A DNA stretch of 64,000 nucleotides from Zingiber officinale (GCF_018446385.1 NC_055990.1:28605891-28669890); one strand, 5' to 3'; counted from the stretch's first letter, positions 10,614-23,364 are shown. Numbers and translations: made by a program. Notes: generated by a model from the letters alone, not told the origin.

Positions 10614-12007
10614 TGGAAGGGCAACGACTAGAGTCGGTTTACGTGATGTCAGCAGAGTCTGCATATATAGACAAGACAAGGAAAAGTGAAACATCAGACA
10701 TATGGCATATGAGATTAGGTCATGTTAACTATTCCAAGTTAAACATGATGATGAAGAAGTCAATGCTTAAGGGGCTTCCTCAACTAGACATACGAATAGA
10801 CGCGGTATGTGCAGGATGTCAATATGGTAAAGTACACCAATTACCATATCAAGAGTCAAAGTTTAAAGCAAAGGAACCATTAGAGTTAGTCCACTCTGAT
10901 GTATTCGGACCCGTTAAGCAACCATCAATCGGCGGTATGCTGTACATGGTGACATTCATTGATGACTTCTCAAGGTATGTCTGGATCTTATTTATGAAAG
11001 AAAAATCTGATACATTTTCCAAGTTTAGAGACTTCAAACAGTCAGTCGAAGGAGAATTGGGAACAAAGATCTATTGTCTACGCACAGACAACGAGGGAGA
11101 ATATAGCTCAAGAGAGTTCTCCCAATACTTAAGAGAAAGTCGAATATACCATCAGTACACATGTGCCAACACACCACAGCAGAATGGTGTAGCAGAAATA
11201 AAGAACCGACATCTTGCAGAAGTTTGTCGGAGTATATTGCACGACAAGAATGTACTTGGACGGTTTTGGGCTGAAGCAATGAGGACTGCAGCTTTTGTCA
11301 TTAACAAACTTCCTCAGCCAAGGTTAGAATTCATTTCACCTTTTGAGAAATTATGGAACATAAAACCTATAGTTAGCTACCTTCGAGTATTTGGTTGAGT
11401 ATGTTATGTATTTGTTTCTGATCACATACGAACCAAGTTCGACAAGAAAGCTATTAGATGTATCTTTTTGGGATATGATAGCCAACGAAAGGGGTGGAAA
11501 TGTTGCGATCCAACAAGTGGAAGATGTTACACTTCACGAAATGTAGTGTTTGATGAAGCATCTTCTTGGTGGAATCCCGTTAAGGAGGTATTGTCAGATT
11601 CTAAAGACCTTGAAGACAAATTGCAACAAAAGATGGGAGAGCATATTGTTCAACTTCAACCAAGTTCAGATGAATCAGGAGATCCAAATGACAATGATAT
11701 TGAACAAGGAGTGGCTCAGAGTCCTTGGCAAATCGACATATATCAACAACCAAATGAAGAAGAGAGACCTAGTGAAATGGAAGAATCAACTCCACAATCT
11801 CAACTCCAAAGGTCAAACAGAACACGAAGGTCAAATCCAAAATATGGCAATGCAACCATAGTTGAAGAAGCAACAGAGCCTGAGACATTTGAAGAAGAGT
11901 CGCAAAGTCCTAAGTGGGTGATAGCTATGAAAGAAGAGATTGATGCACTGCAGCAAAATCAAACTTGGGATCTCATACCAAAACCAAGAGATGTGAAACC
12001 CATTTCT
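10613..12007 (+). pseudogene. Copia A GAG-pre-integrase, integrase and start of RT
   Basis: The GAG-pre-integrase motif [13 protein letters not shown] with a zinc-binding CAGCQYGK is followed by the integrase core with its catalytic acids: Asp in HSDVFGP, Asp in RTDNEGEY, Glu in [12 protein letters not shown] at 11396 ends this frame and another continues through the C-terminal integrase landmarks ([13 protein letters not shown]) and the linker before RT ([16 protein letters not shown]). Coding ends abruptly at 12007 where element B inserted. Confidence 0.9.
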
Positions 12008-13397
12008 TGTTGGGACCGAAAAGTAGCTAGAGGGGGGGGGGTGAATAGCTCGTCGCGTGCTAGATGCTCGTCGTTGCTTGTTTCTTCAAAGATGTGCAGC
12101 GGAAATACAAGAAACAAAACACACAACGCTAACAAGGTTGGTTTACTTGGTATCCACCTCACAAGAGGTGACTAGTCCAAGGATCCACACCTACTCACGC
12201 ACCCTCCACTAATGAAAACCTCATTTTCGGTAACTACCGAAGGCGGAGAAGCCCTACAAGACTCTCAGTACAAAAGAAAGGGAAGGGATACAAGAATACA
12301 AGCACAAGCTTACAAGCACAAGCTTACAATAAGCGTAGAAAACCCTAACCCTAACTTCTCTTCTTGGCTTTGATCCGCCTCTTGACTTGGAAACCTCCAA
12401 GATCCTTCAAGAACTGGCGATCTGAGCTTGTTGAGAGAGTTGTGGAGGAGCTGGTGAAGATCTGAAGTTTGTCGTGGAAGCGATGCCGAAGGAAATGAAC
12501 GCCTGCGGCTTAAATCGACGCCAACGGTCTGATTCCGATCGATTGGATTGCTCCCAATCGATCGGGGAGGCTTTGGATCGATCCACGGATCGATCCAGAG
12601 TACCTCTGTGCTCTGGAAGAACGCCTGGATCGATCCACGGTTCGATCCAGTGCTTATCGCGCGAAGCAGCAGCGTCCCAATCGATTCACTGATCGATTGG
12701 GACCTCTGGATCGATCCACTGATCGATCCAGAGGCTTTCTGTGCGCTGGGAAAAGCCTGGATCGATCCACTGATCGATCCAGCTCCTGATTTTTTGTCCA
12801 AAACCAAGTCCCAAGCCTCTCAAACCAACATCCGGTCAACCTTGACCTGTTGGTACATCGTGCCTAGCATTTGGTCACTCCCTTGACCTGCCAGGACTCC
12901 CCATCAAGTGTCCGGTCAATCCCTTTGACCTACTTGGACTTTTCTCCTCTTGCCAAGTATCCGGTCAATTCCTTTGACCTACTTGGACTTTTCTTCATCA
13001 TGCCAAGTATCCGGTCACTCTCTTGACCTACTTGGACTTTCACCTGATGTCTGGTCAACCTTGACCCATCTGGATTTTCCCTCGTGCCTGGCTTCACTTA
13101 CCAGGACTTCCAATCTGCCTAGCTTCACTCACTAGGACTTCTTTTCTGCCTGGCTTCACTCACTAGGACTTCTCTTCTGCCTGGCTTCACTCACCAGGAC
13201 TTTCACCTAGCTTCACTCACTAGGATTTCTCTTCTGCCTAACATCCCAGTTAGGACTTCCCAGTCAAGTATCCGGTCAATCCTTGACCTACTTGACTCTT
13301 CTTCAATCAACCTTGTATTGTCAAACATCGAAACCCAAACCAAGACTCAAGCTTGATCAACCAGGTCAACCTTGACCTGAGAGATGTTGCACCAACA
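12008..13397 (-). repeat. LTR of element B (3' LTR on sense strand)
   Basis: Plus-strand ends are TGTTGGGACC and GCACCAACA. It includes the palindrome array at 12537-12783 and a long run of related 25-bp units (GCCTGGCTTCACTCACCAGG and CAAGTATCCGGTCAAT families, about 12850-13300). Compared with the other copy it has a longer palindrome block but one repeat unit fewer in the CTTCACTCAC block. Confidence 0.93.
12537..12783. repeat. GGATCGATCC palindrome array in B LTR
   Basis: About ten copies of GATCGATC-centred palindromes (GGATCGATCCACTGATCGATCC style) are spaced 10-40 bp apart. On the element's sense strand the array lies directly upstream of a TATA-like ATTTAAGCC (complement of 12507-12515). 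Confidence 0.85.
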
Positions 13398-15793
13398 ATC
13401 TCCCCCTTTTTGATGTTTGACAATACCACAATAACACTTACAATACCACATGTAAGTTAGGCTAATCCCATAGCCTAAACCTTCTTCATGCCACTAGGTA
13501 ATGGAAGCATAAGTTAAGCTCTTCATTCTCCCCCTAAGAGGGCAAACTCCCTCCTAGATAATGAAAGCCTAACTTACCCCCTTTCATAAGTCCTTTCATT
13601 CTCCCCCTATTGGCACACATCAAACCATGCCCCATTCTTGGGCACACATCAACAAATCCACTTGTTGAAAACTCTCCCCCTGAAGAGTTGCTCATCGTTG
13701 TTCACAACTTCACTCGGTGTGATCATCATGACAATGAAAGTCCCATACCCTTCATTATCTGTAACCCTACATTCTCCCATTAATGTAGTCAAATGCCCAT
13801 CCTAGAGCATTTCTAACTTAAACCACTTGAACAATGAGGATATCCAATCCCCATTAAAGTTCAAACGCTCAACCTTGAGCATTTTCTGAAAAGAAGGTTA
13901 ACCACCTTCCAAGGTTCATGAAAAATAGTGTTCATGTCTTTAAAGAGTCCCTCCCCCTAAAGACATGGTGGTAACTTCTGTCATTGCACCAACAATGACT
14001 TGGAATCCCTAAACCTTTAGGAAACCCAAATTTTGAAGTTGTGAGGTTCAAATATTCAAAACTTTGAAACAAACCTCAACCTAACTTCAATATAGTCTTC
14101 CTTAACCAATCCATCCTTGTTTTCAACATGAAAACTCCCTTTTTATGTATACAAATATATTTTGAGGGGTTTGGAATGGTTACATAGACTAACATATGTT
14201 CAAAATGCTGAAATTAGGCCTTCCCAGCCAAAATCAGCAACTTGGATCGATTGGAGTTGGGTTCCAATCGATTGAACCTTTCTGAATCGATCCACTGATC
14301 GATTCAGGATGTGTAGATCGATCGGCTGATCGATCTAGCGAGCTTCTGCTCGCGAGAATTGCCTTCTGAATCGATCCACTGATCGATTCAGGCACTCCAA
14401 TCGATTCATGGATCGATCGGAGCTCTGATAGTTGCTGAATTTCAAATTCAGCCAACTTCAGAAATCCCTAGAGAATTCTACAAAATTTCAAAAATCATGA
14501 AATTTCGTGTAGACATTATTTAGGGCATACTTTATCATGGAAAAATAGTTTTCTATGAAAATACATCATATTTTTTTCAAAGATTGACACATGCTTGAAA
14601 ACTTGCTAAAAACTTTAGCGTTTTCTTCAAGTTTGTGTCTAACTATTCAATGGTGATTACTGTCAAAAGCTAGCCTTCACCAAGGTTTTCCAAAAGCATT
14701 TTAAAATAATTTTCAAAACCAATATCCCATCACATTCCTTGGGCTTAATGCACATGACTTGTACATTAGCTTTCCCAATGATGGGAAAACACATAACTAT
14801 GTGTTTTGATGAACCTAAAACTCAAAAGAATGCACTAAATCAACATCTTGAGTTTTGTTCATCTTCCTAACATCTCACTTGTATCTAATGTGCACTAAAA
14901 CACATACAAGTCACCTTATAGTCCTTGTGAGATGTGAGATTTTGGTTTTGCCCTATTCTAGGGATCATGCATATCTATCTAGGCATTTTAGAGATATTAG
15001 ACATCCACCTAGGATGTAACTTGTTGATTCCACTTGTTTATAAATGCCATTTGTTTATACCACTTGTTGGTAAAAACATTTGTCCTTAATTTTAAGGAAA
15101 TAAACATGATGCATGATTATGTTATGGCATACATCAAAAGGAGATAATTTTCAAAAGAAAATATCCTATAACTACATGATGTATGAATGTCATGACATGG
15201 TATTTTTGTATTTTTCATAATAAGTCATGAATGCAAAATACAAAACTAAAACATGATGTCATGACATATAATGGGCAAACAATCATGGCAAGGTTTAGCA
15301 TAAATAAAATATACCTAGATTACTTATCTAAGTATCCTTAATTATTTAGCTAACTCAAAATACACCACTTGTTTTATCTTAACACGTTAAACCTAGATTG
15401 CCCTAAGTGCTTCAAAGAAATGCCAAAACCTAAATTGACATTTCTATTTCTCTTGATTTGTTTATGCCACTTAAAAATTAAGCATATCCTCAAATATTGG
15501 CACATTCCATTTTTCCTCAAGAACAATCACATAAATCAAGGCCCGGATTGCCTTAAATTTCTAAGAGAATACCAAAATCCCAACTTGGTATTTCTCTAGG
15601 TTTTCCCAATTTATGTCATTTTAAGATAAAATCAATTTTTCCGTCATTAGGCACATTTTACTCTTTCAAGGAGTAAATAATAATTCCATTTCATTTTAAG
15701 GTAACAAAAACCTTGAAAATGCTCCTTGAGTGTCAATTTCCTCAAAGTTGAGTTAACTACCCTTCTAATCGGAGTTGACACTCTCTAACCCAT
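13398..15793 (-). other. Non-coding interior of element B
   Basis: The polypurine tract (complement of about 13398-13410) adjoins the LTR. The rest is AT-rich with no conserved protein motif in any frame. It includes a second, internal copy of the LTR-type palindrome array at 14240-14425. In an autonomous relative this space would hold pol. Confidence 0.7.
14240..14425. repeat. Internal ATCGATCC palindrome array in element B
   Basis: ATCGATTGGA, ATCGATCCACTGATCGAT (twice) and AGATCGATCGGCTGATCGATCT-type palindromes sit outside the LTRs, in AT-rich DNA. They are the same family as the LTR array. Confidence 0.8.
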
Positions 15794-17558
15794 CTATGGG
15801 GTAGAGAAGATGCTCCTAGGAACCCAGCACCTATTGGTACTCCTTGGATGCTCTAGGTACTCACTAGGGATAACTTCCCTAGATACCTTCCTAGTGACCT
15901 TGTTGGGCTTCTTAGAAGCCTTGGTCATATTTTCTAGGTCAACTCTAGGGATAGCCTCCCTTGTGACCTTGTTAGTGACTTTCTTAGACTTCTTAGAAGT
16001 CTTAGTCACTTTGGTTGCAAAGATACTTCTAGGGATATCTTCCCTTGTATCCTTGACTTGACCTCTAGACTTAGGGTTTGTTCCATAACTATATGGAACC
16101 CTATGATAACTAGGTACATCCTTTTTAGCTTTGGGTTTGTATCCCAAATCTCTATGGCCATTGGATGACTTTTGTACCCCTAAACCTAGGTTATGCTCAT
16201 TTTGCCCTAATAGGATATTTTCCAATCTTGTCTTGACCTCAAGACTTGATTTTCCCTCACTAAGTCCTTAGATTTGATTTTTCATTTGATCCATGAGCAT
16301 TTTTATTCTTGGGCTTGTATCTATTATCCTTAGTGTTCTTGCCCAAATTTTTATCTACCTTCCTAACCTTAGGTTGGGTAGTCTTGGTATGTAGGGCCAC
16401 ATGCTTTTCCTTAACGCCCTCATGCTTTCTATTCTTATGGTAAATTGCATTAAGATGATAACAATTAGAACTATCATGCTTTTTACTATAATGTAAAGGG
16501 GTAGGCTCAATAAATGTTACCTTCTTCTTTACCTTGGAGGCTCCCCCTTGACTAGTGCCTCCTTGAGCCTTGACCATCTTCTTCCCCTTGGAGCATTGAC
16601 TTCGGTAATGCCCTTTTTATTGACACAAGAAGCACACAATGTGCTCCTTGCTCTTCTTTGTCTCGGGGGTGGTCTCTTTGGGCTTCTCCTTGCCCTTTTG
16701 TGTCACTTGACCCTTCTTCTTGGCCAAGTTGGGACACTTGCTCTTGTAGTGCCCACTTTCCCTACACTCAAAGCATATTATATGATTTTTATTTTTAATT
16801 GAAACATTTATACCTTTATGTGTAGGGTTGACACTTTCTCCTTTGGATTCGGAGGTAGAGACTTCCTCTTGATCCGCAAATGATTGTCCTCCCATTGATT
16901 TAGCTTGACTTGTGGAGGTGGAAGTTACTTCATCCTCTTCTTCTCTTGTCCCGGATGTAGAAGCTTCTTCTTCTTCTTGATCCGGCGTCACAAAGGATTG
17001 CTCTCCCTCAATCCTAGAGGTGGAGGCTTCATCATCTTGTACATGGAACAAGGAGTATGCTCCCTCCTTGTTCTCTTCATTGCACTCCCTTGAAGATGAA
17101 GCTTCTTCTTGGACTTCTTCTTCGGAGGTTGAGCATCTCTCAACCTCGGAGTCCTCCTCTTGGTCTTGCTCCAAAGAGTCACCCTCTCTGGATTCTTCTT
17201 GCTCTTGTACAGTGGAGGGGATCTCTTCATGAAGCTTGGCCAATTTACTCCATAATTCCTTTGCATCTTCAAATTCTCCAATTTTGCAAAGGATGGTGCT
17301 TGGCAATAAATTGACCAAAAGTTTGGTCACTGTATCATTGGCCTCACACCTTTGGACTTGCTCTTGGCTTCACTTGCTCCTCTTGAGAACTTTGCCCTTT
17401 GAGTTTGTTGGAGTCTTGAAGCCTTCCATAAGAGCAAACCATTGCTCTATCTCCATCATAAGAAAATTTTCGATTCTTGATTTCCAAGAATCGAAGCTCG
17501 TGGAAGTGTATGGTGGAGCCACCCTTGTGTCGAATCCGAGCCCATCTCGGAATTCCAT
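15794..17558 (-). pseudogene. Element B gag-like region with two zinc knuckles
   Basis: Read right to left. A start region with SFDSWKSRIENFLMM resembles the N-terminal gag (DUF4219) motif. After a stop and frame change comes AKELWSKLAKLHEE (UBN2 landmark), a long Glu/Ser-rich linker, a first zinc knuckle CFECRESGHYKSKC, a Lys-rich linker, and a second knuckle beginning CFLCQ that is broken by a stop at about 16617. Two further Lys-rich frames (16260-16577, 15794-16225) match the basic tail that follows gag in SIRE-like elements (GYKPKAKK). The capsid core is shorter than in elements C and E. Confidence 0.75.
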
Positions 17559-17678
17559 TGTAGAAGTTGAGCTTTTGAATTTCTTTGACTTTGATAATTT
17601 TGCTTCAACTTCTTCACCCTCTAGCTCTTCTTGTTATGCTTGACCCTTCCGATGATGATTCCGGTGAAGAGCAACCTT

Positions 17679-17690
17679 GCTCTGATACCA
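17679..17690 (-). other. Primer binding site of element B
   Basis: The complement reads TGGTATCAGAGC, two bases inside the LTR that starts at 17693. It fixes the element's orientation as minus. Confidence 0.93.
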
Positions 17691-17692
17691 CT

Positions 17693-19104
17693 TGTTGGGA
17701 CCGAAAAGTAGCTAGAGGGGGGTGAATAGCTCGTCGCGTGCTAGATGCTCGTCGTTGTTTGTTTCTTCAAAGATGTGCAACGAAAATATAAGAAACAAAA
17801 CACACAACGCTAACAAGGTTGGTTTACTTGATATCCACCTCACAAGAGGTGACTAGTCCAAGGATCCACACCTACTCACGCACCCTCCACTAATGAAAAC
17901 CTCTTTTTCGGTAACTACCGAAGGCGGAGAAGCCCTACAAGACTCTCAGTACAAAAGAAAGGGAAGGGATACAAGAATACAAGCACAAGCTTACAAGCAC
18001 AAGCTTACAATAAGCGTAGAAAACCCTAACCCTAACTTCTCTTCTTGGCTTTGATCCGCCTCTTGACTTGGAAACCTCCAAGATCCTTCAAGAACTGGCG
18101 ATCTGAGCTTGTTGAGAGAGTTGTGGAGGAGCTGGTGAAGATCTGAAGTTTGTCGTGGAAGCGATGCCAAAGGAAATGAACGCCTGCGGCTTAAATCGAC
18201 GCCAACGGTCTGATCCCGATCAATTGGATTGCTCCCAATCGATCGGGGAGGCTTTGGATCGATCCACGGATCGATCTAGAGCGCCTCTGTGCTCTAGAAA
18301 AATGCCTGGATCGATCCACGGTTCGATCCAGCGCTTATCGCGCGAAGCAACAGCGTCCCAATTGATTCACTGATCGATTGGGACCTCTGGATCGATCCAC
18401 TGATCGATCCAGAGGCTTTCTGTGCGCTGGGAAAAGCCTGGATCGATCCACTGATCAACCTTGACCTGTTGGTACATCCTGCCTAGCATTTGGTCACTCC
18501 CTTGACCTGCCAGGACTCCCCATCAAGTGTCTGGTCAATCCCTTTGATCTACTTAGACTTTTCTCCTCTTGCCAAGTATCCGGTCAATTCCTTTGACCTA
18601 CTTGGACTTTCCTTCATCATGCCAAGTATCCGGTCACTCTTTTGACCTACTTGGACTTTCACCTGATGTCTGGTCAACCTTGACCCATCTGGATTTTCCC
18701 TCGTGCCTGGCTTCACTCACCAGGACTTCCAATCTGCCTAGCTTCACTCACTAGGACTTCTTTTCTGCCTGGCTTCACTCACCAGGACTTCTCTTCTGCC
18801 TGGCTTCACTCACCAGGACTTTCACCTAGCTTCACTCACTAGGATTTCTCTTCTGCCTGGCTTCACTCACCAGGACTTCTCTTCTGCCTGGCTTCACTCA
18901 CCAGGACTTTCACCTAGCTTCGCTCACTAGGATTTCTCTTCTGCCTAACATCCCAGTTAGGACTTCCCAGTCAAGTATCTGGTCAATCCTTGACCTACTT
19001 GACTCTTCTTCAATCAACCTTGTATTGTCAAACATCGAAACCCAAATCAAGACTCAAGCTTGGTCAACCGGGTCAACCTTGACCTGAGAGATGTTGCACC
19101 AACA
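17693..19104 (-). repeat. LTR of element B (5' LTR on sense strand)
   Basis: Near-identical to 12008-13397 apart from point changes. It has a truncated end of the palindrome array (about 18217-18460) and extra CTTCACTCACCAGG units near 18840-18920. The TATA-like site is the complement of 18188-18196. Confidence 0.93.
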
Positions 19105-19109
19105 TTTCT

Positions 19110-20518
19110 TGCAAGTAGGTTTTCAAAATAAATCGTCATCTAGATGGGTCAATCGAGAGGTACAAGGCACGATTGGTAGCTCGTGGTTTCTCTCAACAGT
19201 ATGGACTAGACTATGATGAAACATTTAGTCCAGTGGCAAAACTTACAACTGTACGAATCCTTCTTGCACTTGCAGCCAACAAAGACTGGAATCTATGGCA
19301 GATGGATGTGAAGAATGCTTTTCTTCATGGAGAATTGGATCGGGAAATTTATATGATCCAACCAATAGGTTTTCAGAACCAACATCATCCTGAATATGTG
19401 TGTAAGCTATGAAAAGCACTCTACAGATTGAAACAAGCACCCAGGGCGTGGTATGGTAAAATTGCTGAATTTCTAACTCAAAGTGGTTATTTAGTAACAT
19501 CTGCAGATTCCAGCTTATTTATCAAAACAAATAAAGGAAAATTAACTATCGTGTTAGTATATGTGGATGACTTAGTCATAACAGGCGATGACAAAGAAGA
19601 AATTCTTCAAACAAAGGAGAATTTATCAGTTCGCTTTCAAATGAAAGAACTTGGGCAACTTAAGCACTTTCTTGGTTTAGAGATTGATCGCACACAAAAT
19701 GGAATATTTCTTTGTCAACAAAAATATTCCAAAGACTTGTTGAAAAAGTTTGGAATGCTCGAATGCAAGCCGATTTCGACACCCATGGAGCCAAATATCA
19801 GAATATGTGCACATGAAGGGAAAAGTTTAGAAGATGCAACTATGTATCAACAATTGGTAGGCAAACTCATCTACTTAACCTTAACTCGACCTGATATTTC
19901 TTATGCAATCAGTGTGATAAGTCGGTATATGCAAAATCCAAAGAAGCCTCATTTGGAAGTAGCTCGACGAATATTAAGATATGTAAAGAGCACAACTGAT
20001 TATGACCTTTTGTACAAAAGAGATGAAGACTGCAAGTTGGTTGGCTACTGCGATGCTGACTATGCAGGAGATTGTGACACAAGAAGATCAACAACTAGTT
20101 ATGTATTCAAGCTTGGTTCTGGAACAATCTCGTGGTGCAGCAAGAGACAACCAACTGTATCATTGTCAACTACTGAAGCTGAGTATCGAACAGCAGCAAT
20201 GGCAGCTCAAGAGAGCACATGGATAATACAACTAATGAATAATTTACATCAACCAGTAGATTATGCAGTTCCAGTATATTGTGACAATCAATCAGCAATT
20301 CGTTTGACAGAAAATCCAATCTTTCTTGCAAGAACTAAGCATGTTGAAGTTCATTATCATTTTATCAGAGAAAAAGTTCTGCAAGGAGAAATTGAGATGA
20401 GACAAATCAGTACAGATGATCAAGTTGTGGACGTGCTTTCAAAAGGATTAAACGCCAATAAATTTAAGATGTTTCGTTATCAACTCAGCACAGTACAAAG
20501 GATTGGTATTGAGGGGGA
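19110..20518 (+). pseudogene. Copia A reverse transcriptase and RNase H
   Basis: Continues the polyprotein to the right of element B. RT landmarks: [10 protein letters not shown] region, [20 protein letters not shown], the catalytic YVDD, and [14 protein letters not shown]. RNase H landmarks: [38 protein letters not shown]. Stops at 19116 (TAG, just after the insertion point) and 19410 (TGA) interrupt it. From 19428 the frame is open for 365 residues up to the polypurine tract. Confidence 0.95.
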
Positions 20519-20519
20519 G
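20511..20519 (+). other. Polypurine tract of Copia A
   Basis: GAGGGGGAG abuts the 3' LTR and would prime plus-strand DNA synthesis. Confidence 0.9.
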
Positions 20520-20991
20520 TGTTGAAAATCAATACCAACTCGTTAACGGATAAAAATAAAAATACAGATGGGAGTATTCTTTCTCATTCAATGGATAAGA
20601 TTTAACAGATAGAAATTAGAACGTGTGGTTGAGAGTATTTCTCTCATTCAATAGATAGAATTTAATTGATAAGAATTAAAATGTATGGTTGAGAGTATTT
20701 CTCTCATCCAATGGATAGGGATAGAATTTCCTGGTAGATAGAATTTAGTTTTCTGATCAATTATGTATCTTGTATGGTGAGTACTATAAATACTCCCCCT
20801 GCATTCTTGTTTTATCATCCAACGAAAAATAAAAGTATAGAGTCTTCAAGTTGAAAGTTGTTCTTCATCTTCCTTTTCTTTTCCTCTCTAAAATTGTGAG
20901 TGATCCTCAAAAGTGTTGTAGTGTCTTTGTAGTGTGAATATAATACAAGTAATTTATTTACTTGTTTATAGTCCAATTTATTTTCTCGACA
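20520..20991 (+). repeat. 3' LTR of Copia A
   Basis: 472 bp, aligned without gaps to 8716-9187 and followed by the second GATTA duplication. Confidence 0.95.
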
Positions 20992-20996
20992 GATTA

Positions 20997-21643
20997 TTAA
21001 TCTTACTGGAGGAAAAAGTCTTACACCGTAGTTGGGATTGGAACTATGAATATTTAAATAAATTGGCGAACACTTTACTGCTACATGTGCCAGGAGGGGG
21101 CAAAATTTTTTTAAAATTTTTTTTTTTAGAACTTTAGCACATTAGAACTATTTGAACAATGTCAGCCATCATTTGTTCAGACAATATCAGCCGTCATAGT
21201 GATATATACATGCTATGCCTACCCTTTGAGGCAATTTCTAATCCTTTTAAACTGTTTTTTGGTTGTCCCGCTTCTAAATCACTTTTCCCTAAGCATAGAA
21301 GATGTAGAGTTTGGGTGATGATCCTGTATTCCTGATTTTGTTCGTACTAATCCACCGTGAGTCATCGAGATTGGAGCTCTCGATCCTCTTCACCATATCA
21401 TCATCATCCATCTCCATTCAGGTGAAGAAGGCATAATAGAGCGAGAGAGACGAACGAGGTGGTGGTGGTGCGGGATAACAACGTCACTGACCGACGCCAT
21501 CATGAGGCAACGACGTCGTTGGGAGGCAACAATGCAAAATGACAACGACGTAAAGTGTGGAAAGGACAGCGTAACTAAGGCAAGGGAAAGTGCTGAGGGT
21601 TAGGGAATATTTTTAAAAAAACAAATAGGCTTGGACGGGAGTT
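20997..21643. other. Intergenic DNA between elements A and C
   Basis: This continues the pre-insertion flank of Copia A. A GA/GT-rich part near 21430-21560 repeats ACGACG words. No gene is supported. Confidence 0.5.
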
Positions 21644-21648
21644 GAAAT

Positions 21649-23021
21649 TGTTGGTGCGGGAAGTATTCAACGATCGAATCTGTGTTTTAATTATGTCAAA
21701 GGGTCCAAAGTTAAATTGTCTTATTATCTAATAAGCTTCATTGAGCTTGCAGGAAAGTCCTAAGTTGTTTAGGTAAAAGTCCTAGTGGATTCTAAGCAGG
21801 TGAAAAATCCTAAGGGGTGGTAACGCTAAGTCCTAGGGGGTGGTAACCCTAGGTGGTGGAAAGTCCTAGCTGTGGTTAGCCATGAGGAAAATCCTATGGG
21901 CTGGTAACCCTAGGTCCTAGGGGTGGTAACCCTAGGTGGTGGAAAGTTCTAGCTGCGGTTAGGCATGAGGAAAATCCTAGGGGATGGAAACTCTAAGTCC
22001 TAGGGGGTGGTGAGCCTAAGCTGAGGAAACCCCTAGGGGATGATAACCCTATGTCCTAAGGGGTGGTAACCCTAGGCTAAGGAAAACTCTAGAGGGTGGT
22101 AACCCTAGGTTGAGGAAAACCCTAGGGGTGGTAACCCTAGGTCCCAGGGGCTGGTAACCCTAGGCAGAAAGTCCAGTAGGTCTGGAGGACTGATCTGACA
22201 ACAGATAAACTCTCCTGAGAAGAGTAGATGAGGACACGTTCCCCGATGAGGGAACAGTAGGCGTCGGTTCGACCTAGGGTTTCTAGAGTTGAAATCCGAA
22301 GTTAGAACCGGATAGTCCAAAGACTGTCAAAATAACTTTCTATTTATCTTATTTTATTGTACTAATCTTGTTTTGCAGGGTATACTTTCTTTATAGACTA
22401 ACATGCCTTGCAGGACGAAAATTGCACAAGAAAAGCCTCGGATGAACAGTCCCGAGGCACCCTCCATGGAGCTTGGAGGCACCTCGGGTGACTTGGCCGA
22501 CAGCCCCACAGCAAGGCGCAAGGGCGCCCTCCATGGAGCTTGGAGGCGCCCTCAGGCGGATAAGCAATGAGCGTTGCGGAGCTTATCAACGCGGTTGACT
22601 CGGCTGGCTGGGGGCGCCCTCAATAGGCTATTTAAGCCTGGTTGGAGTAGCAGCTTGGAAGACACTTGAAATCGTAACCCTTCTTCCGTGTGCTGCTCAA
22701 AGAACAATCCAACAAAGCTGTATCTCGACTCCGACGACTAGAAGCCTTAAAATTCCCTGTTTTTCATTGTTGGTATAATTTTCATTATTACTTTATATTG
22801 TACTTCAAAGTTGTAATTTTCTGAATTGATAGTGATTGCCCAAAGTAAACACTCAACGAGTGTGGGCCTTGGAGTAGGAGTCGCCACAAACTCCGAATCA
22901 AGTAAAAACCTTCATGTTAGTATTGTTTTTATTTTTCCACTGCATATTACTCAATTGTTTTAAAACGATCGTGAAAGCCACAAGCACTATTCACTCCCCC
23001 TCTAGCGCTTTCTATCCTACA
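21649..23021 (+). repeat. 5' LTR of element C
   Basis: Contains a run of GGGGTGGTAACCCTAGG units (21810-22160), a palindrome block GGCGCCCTCCATGGAG / CTTGGAGGCGCC (22451-22620), the TATA-like CTATTTAAGCC (about 22628), and the clade-typical end CTATTCACTCCCCCTCTAGC. Confidence 0.92.
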
Positions 23022-23023
23022 AT

Positions 23024-23034
23024 TGGTATCAGAG
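23024..23034 (+). other. Primer binding site of element C
   Basis: TGGTATCAGAG, complementary to initiator Met-tRNA, starts three bases after the LTR. The usual final C is altered. Confidence 0.88.
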
Positions 23035-23364
23035 AAGGGTCACTCTGAATCGGTACAACTACCGTTCGAGCATTCTTATTCGTCGCTTTTTCGTCCGTTT
23101 TTGTTAAAACTAAACCTTACGCCTTTCTTTTTTTCCCTCCAAAACTACTTTTAAAAATTCATTTTCATCTTTTCACCATTGGTCAGTATTAGTGAAATAT
23201 CACATTTTCAAAAATCTATAATAACATTTTTTTTATTTTTTTATTATTATTTTTTCTCAAAATTAGTAAATTGTTATTTTTATTTTTCTCCCGCATTACT
23301 AATCCAAGACCAAGTCTTGGAACATTTGTTTCTTTTTATTTTTGTGTGTAAGATTCTTGTTTTA

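Larger units (their letters stand above)
12008..19104 (-). mobile_element. Element B: gag-only LTR retrotransposon nested in Copia A
   Basis: 7.1 kb on the minus strand, with LTRs of 1390 bp (12008-13397) and 1412 bp (17693-19104) and a perfect TSD TTTCT (12003-12007, 19105-19109). On its sense strand the 5' LTR is the right-hand copy. A Met-tRNA primer site follows it, and an AAAAAGGGGGAGAT polypurine tract precedes the other LTR. The 4.3-kb interior carries only gag-like reading frames; I find no protease, integrase, RT or RNase H motif. It therefore looks non-autonomous, related to the SIRE/Maximus type of Copia, and would need pol from another element. Confidence 0.92.
8716..20991 (+). 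mobile_element. Copia LTR retrotransposon A (interrupted by element B)
   Basis: A complete Copia-order element when B is ignored: 5' LTR, Met-tRNA primer site, gag, protease, integrase, RT, RNase H, polypurine tract, 3' LTR. The 5-bp target duplication GATTA is perfect (8711-8715 and 20992-20996). Both LTRs are 472 bp, start TGTTGAAAATC and end TCTCGACA. By eye they differ at about ten positions with no indels, so insertion is fairly recent. All coding parts carry stops or frameshifts, so the copy is not autonomous now. Element B lies in the N-terminal part of RT. Confidence 0.95.

Noticed and set aside
12310..12886. Open frames on both strands inside the B LTR with repetitive Asp-Arg-Ser/Ile-Asp-Pro phrases
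   Set aside because: They arise from the GATCGATC palindromes, which stay open in all frames; the same frames recur in the other LTR copy and lack any domain.
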